This document shows, in pieces, positions 59,628 to 64,000 of a DNA stretch of 64,000 nucleotides. The DNA lies in the NCBI GenBank assembly GCA_022749755.1, contig CM040443.1, forward strand, positions 17,141,244-17,205,243. Direction: 5' to 3'. The stretch is from Azadirachta indica (lineage: Eukaryota > Streptophyta > Magnoliopsida > Sapindales > Meliaceae). The notes beneath the pieces are model-generated. The model ran no database searches. It was not told the DNA's origin and saw only the letters and a program-made list of their open reading frames with translations. The position numbers and the translations under genes are program-made. Within the stretch, counting starts at the first letter, position 1. Each line of letters begins with the position of its first letter.

Positions 59628-60868
59628 TGCATGTTCAAGCTGGTATTAAACAATGTGTTATGAATGAAAATTCCTATATCTTATGGCACCGGAGATTAGG
59701 ACATAACTCTCTAGAAAGAATTAAAAGATTAGTAAATGATGGAGTACTTAATACTTTAGATTTTACTGATTTTAATACTTGTTTGTATTGCATAAAGGGA
59801 AAGCAGACCAACAAGACAAAAAAAGGTGCCAAAAGGAGTTCAAATAAATTAGAGATCATACATTCAGATATTTGTAGTTCAGACATGGACTCGTATGGTC
59901 AGAAATACTTCATCTCTTTTATAGATGATTACTCACGATATATGTATCTTTACTTGCTTAAGAATAAAAATGAAGCACTAGATGCTTTTAAAGTTTTTAA
60001 AGCCGAAGTAGAGAAACAATGCGGAAAGCAAATTAAGATTATGAGAACAGACAGAGGTGGAGAATATTTTGGTAGATATACTGAGGATGGACAAGTACTT
60101 GGTCCATTTGCGAAGTTTCTTCAAGAACAAGGGATAGTTGCCCAATACACCATGCCTGGTTCTCCAGACCAGAATGGTGTAGCAGAAAGAAGAAACCAAA
60201 CGTTAATAGACATGGTACGGAGTATGCTTAGCAGTTCTAAGCTTCCTAAATCAGTGTGGACTGAAGCTCTTAAGACGACAGTGTATATATTGAACCGAGT
60301 TCCAACCAAGGCTGTGCCAAAAATGCCTTTTGAATTATTTAAAGGTTGGAAACCGAGTTTGCGACATGTATGCGTTGGGGATGTCCGTCTGAAGTAAGAG
60401 TTTATAATCCACAAGAAAAGAAACTAGACCCAAGGACCATTAGTGGATATTTTATTGGATATGCTGAAAAGTCTAAAGGGTACAGATTCTATTGTCCATC
60501 TTATACCATTAGGATTATGGAATCAAGAAATGCAAAATTTCTTGAAAATGACTTAATTGGTGGAAATGATCAATTTCAGGATATTATTTCTGAGAAAGAT
60601 TATATTGATGCTCAGCCGTCCACTTCAAGTGATAGATTTATTGTCATTCATAATTCCCCCCCAAGTCCAACCGGGTGTTGAGCAACCAATCATTGAAATT
60701 CCACAAGTAACTGATAATCCAGTAGATCAATCTGTTCAAGAATTATCAGAAAATTTTGAACAAACAGTTGAACAACATATTTTTCAGGAAAATGTTGGTA
60801 CAACATTAAGGAGATTTACTAGATCAAAGAAATCAGCAATTCCTAATGATTATATTATGTATCTATAA
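59624..60868 (+). pseudogene. Copia integrase, right arm, split by frameshifts
   Basis: It equals the 414-codon integrase of the left arm except for loss of one T near 60376, inside the H-V-C-V-W segment, and gain of one C in a C run at 60655-60661. These break the otherwise open frame into three pieces. The D-D-E residues lie in the first piece. Confidence 0.87.
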
Positions 60869-60922
60869 GAATCTGACTATAACATTGGAGCCGAAAATGA
60901 TCCAGAAACGTTTTCACAAGCT

Positions 60923-62407
60923 ATGAGTTGCAAAGAATCAAATTTATGGTACGATGTAATGAAAGATGAGATGATTTCTATGGCATCTAATAGAGTTTGG
61001 GATCTTGTTAAGTTGCCTAATGGTGCAAAAGCCATAGGATGTAAATGGGTTTTTAAAACTAAGAAAAACTCATCAGGCAACATTGAGAGATACAAAGCAA
61101 GACTCGTTGCCAAAATTCACTCAAAAGGAAGGAATTGATTACAAAGAGACATTTTCTCCTATGTTCAAGAAAGATTCCTTTCGTATAATTATGGCATTAG
61201 TTGCACATTTTGACTTAGAATTGCAATAAATGGATGTGAAAACGGCTTTTCTCAATAGAGATTTAGAGGAAGAGGTTTACATGAACCAACCACAAGGATT
61301 TTTCTCTAGCAATGGCGAGCATTTGGTTTGCAAGCTCAAGAAATCCATATATGGCTTGAAACAAGCCTCCCGTCAATGGTATTTGAAATTTCATGATATT
61401 ATTTCTTCATTTGATTTCGTAGAAAATATCATAGATCAATGTATATACTAGAAAGTCAGTGGGAGCAAAATATGTTTCTTAATTTTATATGTGGATGACA
61501 TTCTACTTGCATCCAATGATAAGGTGTTGCTTTATAAGGTGAAACAATTTCTCTCTAAAAATTTTGACATGAAAGATATGGGTGATGCATCTTATGTCAT
61601 TGGTATTAAGATACATAGAGATAAATTTTGAGGTATTTTAGGTCTATCTCAAGAGACCTATATCAACAAAGTTTTAGAGAGATTTTGAATGAAAGATTGT
61701 TCACCAAGTATAGCACCTATTGTGAAAGGTGACAGATTTAACTTGAACCAATGTCCAAAGACTGATCTTGAAAGGGAAAAAATGTAAAACATTCCATTTG
61801 CTTCTACTTTTGGAAGTCTAATGTATGCTCAGATCTACACCAGACCTGACATTGCATTTGCTGTTGGAATGTTGGGAAGATATCAGAGTAATCCTAGTTT
61901 AGACCACTGGAGAGCTACAAAGAAGGTGATGAAGTACTTTCAAGGAACGAAGGATTATATATGCTTATATATAGACAAACAAATAATTTTGAGGTGACTG
62001 GATACTCAGATTCAGATTTCGCTGACTGTGTTGATTCACAAAAGTCAACATTTGGATACATTTTTATGTTTGCCGGTGGAGCTGTATCTTGGAGGAGTGC
62101 AAAGCAGACTTTGACTGCTACTTCTACTATGGAAGCTAAGTTTGTATCTTATTTTGAGGCTACCTCACATGGTGTATGGATGAAGAATTTCATACTTGGG
62201 CTTAAGATCGTGGATTCAATTTCTAGGCCATTAAAAATATATTGTGATAATTCAGATGCAGTTTTTATGGCTAAAAATAATAAAAGTGGTAGTTGAAGCA
62301 AACACATCGACATTAAGTATTTAGTCATAAGAGAACGTGTGAAAGATAAAATAGTGGTTATTGAACACATTAGCACTGAATTGATGATTGCTGGTCCTTT
62401 GACAAAA
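60923..62407 (+). pseudogene. Copia reverse transcriptase and RNase H, right arm
   Basis: Same as 55126-53640 with an extra 2-base deletion near 61113 that truncates the first RT piece at 61138. The Y-V-D-D motif is near 61492. Confidence 0.85.
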
Positions 62408-62746
62408 GGCACGCCACCATTGAAATTTAAGGATCATGTAGATCGAATGGGACTTGGTTCCTTTTCATATTTTTCGTTATAAGAACGAATGTTGATTGTA
62501 ATGAAATTATATTTATATTATGATATTTTCTCATATTTAATTTTCAATTGTGTACACATTGATTAATTGAGAAATATCATTTATGTTTGGACCTAGAATA
62601 AATATAGGGTTTATTCATTATTAATATTGATAACTGTTTAAGAGACATAATGCATAGTGATACATGGAAGATAATACTCGTTAATAGAGAACCTACGCTA
62701 TGATTCATGTATTTTATCTCTTATTATAGTAAATAATGAAATTATG

Positions 62747-62761
62747 GACCAAGTGGGAGAA
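62747..62761 (+). promoter_or_regulatory. Copia polypurine tract
   Basis: A purine-rich run (aagtgggagaa) just before the LTR. It would prime plus-strand DNA synthesis. Its mirror lies at about 53286-53300. Confidence 0.75.
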
Positions 62762-63211
62762 TGTTATAATTTTTTAACTATAAGTGGCCCACGATTTTTC
62801 ATTATTTTAAGTGAGAATGTGTGTTATATAGTTTCTGTCAATTTTTGTGCAGTTTATTACATGTTCTAACAGTTGTTACATGTTTTGACAATTTCTATCA
62901 ATTAAATAGTTACACGTTCTAGCAGTTTCTGGCAGTTTTTTTATAGTTTCTGTGATGGGCAGAGCCTATAAATACAGGTTTTCTCTTGGTTAGGTCCCTA
63001 AGCCAACAATTTCTCTTAGTAAATGTACACCATCGTATAGAAATTGTATAAGATTTAGAAGAACCATAAACCGGTAATTTTTCATCAACAGATTGTAAAA
63101 GACGACAATGGCAGGAGGTATGTCTTTTGGGTTTAATTCTGCAATTGATCTATATGCTATTGTGATTAGTAAAGTATGCTAGATCGCATATGAATTCTAA
63201 TAATTATAATA
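62762..63211 (+). repeat. Copia 3' LTR, right arm
   Basis: Mirror of 52836-53285. TATA-like 'ctataaata' near 62968. Followed directly by 60-bp satellite. Confidence 0.75.
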
Positions 63212-64000
63212 TAAAGTAAATAGTTATTTTATTTTTATGGAAAGTGAATATTTGTAGAAGTAATTATCATGTAAAGTAACTAATTATTTTATTTTTATGG
63301 AAGGCAAATATTTATAAAAGTACTTATCCTACAAAGTAAATAATTATTTTACTTTTATGGAAAATAAATATTTATAGAAGTAATTATCATGTAAAGTAAA
63401 TGATTATTTTATTTTTATGGAAAGCGAATATTAATAAAAGTAATTATCATATAAAATAAATAATTATTTATTTTTATGCAAACCAAATATTTATAGAAGT
63501 ACTTTTCATATAAAGTAAATAATTATTTTATTTTTCTTGAAGTAAATATTTATAGAAATAATTATCGTTTAACGTAAATAATTATTTTGCTCTTATCAAT
63601 AGAAGATATTTATAGATGTTATTATCATTTAAAGTTAAATAGTTATTTTAATTTTATGCAAACTACAAATTTATAGAAGTAATTATCATATAAAGTAAAT
63701 AATTATTTTATTTTTCTGGAATCCACATATTTATAGAAGTAATTATCATGTAAAGCAAAAAATTATTTTGTTTTTATGGAAAGCAAATATTTATAGAAAT
63801 AATTATCATGCAAAGTTAATAATTATTTTTATTTTTGTACAAAGAAGAAATTCATAGAAGCTATTATCATGGAAAGTTAATAATTATTTTATTTTTATGC
63901 AAGGTAGATATTTATAGAAGTAATTATCATGTAAAGTAAATAATTATTTTATTTTTATGGAAAGCGAAAATTTGTTGAAGTACTTATCAGAAAAATTAAT
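63212..64000. repeat. 60-bp satellite, right arm
   Basis: About 13 monomers, the exact mirror of the satellite at 52048-52835 apart from one extra T near 63826. Confidence 0.92.

Larger units (their letters stand above)
58028..63211 (+). mobile_element. Ty1/copia retrotransposon, right arm copy
   Basis: Same element as 52836-58017, on the plus strand, again without 5' LTR or primer site. It shares all nonsense codons with the left copy and adds frameshifts at the indels listed for the right arm. Confidence 0.85.
58028..64000 (-). repeat. Right arm of a giant inverted repeat
   Basis: Mirror image of 52048-58017. Relative to the left arm, by eye: +1 base near 58165, +1 near 58444, +2 G in 58606-58610, -1 T near 60376, +1 C in 60655-60661, -2 (AG) near 61113 and +1 T near 63826. 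No base substitutions were seen in the stretches compared. The arm runs off the end of the window. Confidence 0.97.

Noticed and set aside
1..64000. A new defence, biosynthetic or regulatory gene system
   Set aside because: No set of adjacent intact genes exists in the window. All recognisable coding regions are decayed retroelement proteins or single retrocopies of host genes.

Overview
The window looks like transposon-dense heterochromatin from a plant nuclear genome, probably a eudicot. It is AT-rich and holds no intact host gene. Everything coding that I recognise is a plant retroelement protein: Athila-type Ty3/gypsy with a tRNA-Asp primer-binding site, L1-type LINE with a DUF4283 ORF1, or Tork/TNT1-like Ty1/copia. 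The exceptions are two decayed, intronless copies of plant genes, a LOG cytokinin-activating enzyme and a class III peroxidase. I cannot name the species.

Layout. 1-8068: a diverged gypsy LTR (family B), then copies of a second gypsy LTR (family A, about 1.4 kb), including a composite with inverted LTRs. 8069-13703: remnant and LTR of family B, then the 3' half of a LINE. 13731-16608: a second copy of the inverted-LTR composite, centre reversed. 16609-26716: an Athila element on the minus strand (gag, protease, RT, RNase H, integrase) with a full-length intronless LOG copy between integrase and its 3' end. 26717-34005: a second, diverged copy of the 6.47-13.7 kb block, continuing into a nearly full-length LINE (to about 37.5 kb). 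38.0-42.4 kb: an internally deleted gypsy element (family C). 42.4-43.7 kb: a copia RNase H relic and a peroxidase retrocopy. 43.84-44.47 kb: a MITE-like element with long inverted repeats. 46.56-52.84 kb: an array of about 100 copies of a 60-bp AT-rich satellite.

52.05-64.0 kb: an inverted duplication with a 10-bp spacer at 58018-58027. Each arm holds the same dead copia element, without its 5' LTR, followed by satellite. The arms run off the window. By eye they differ only by seven short indels, mostly in homopolymers, and share every nonsense codon. Either the palindrome is very recent or, more likely on this evidence, it is a fold-back assembly or read artefact. This should be settled before the right-hand 6 kb is used.

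No set of genes here works together as a functional host pathway. The relationships are those of mobile elements: LTRs shared between tandem elements, deletion derivatives, nested insertions and local duplication. The most biological of the unusual features is the intronless LOG gene in the same orientation as the Athila pol, in the place where such elements often carry an extra 3' ORF.
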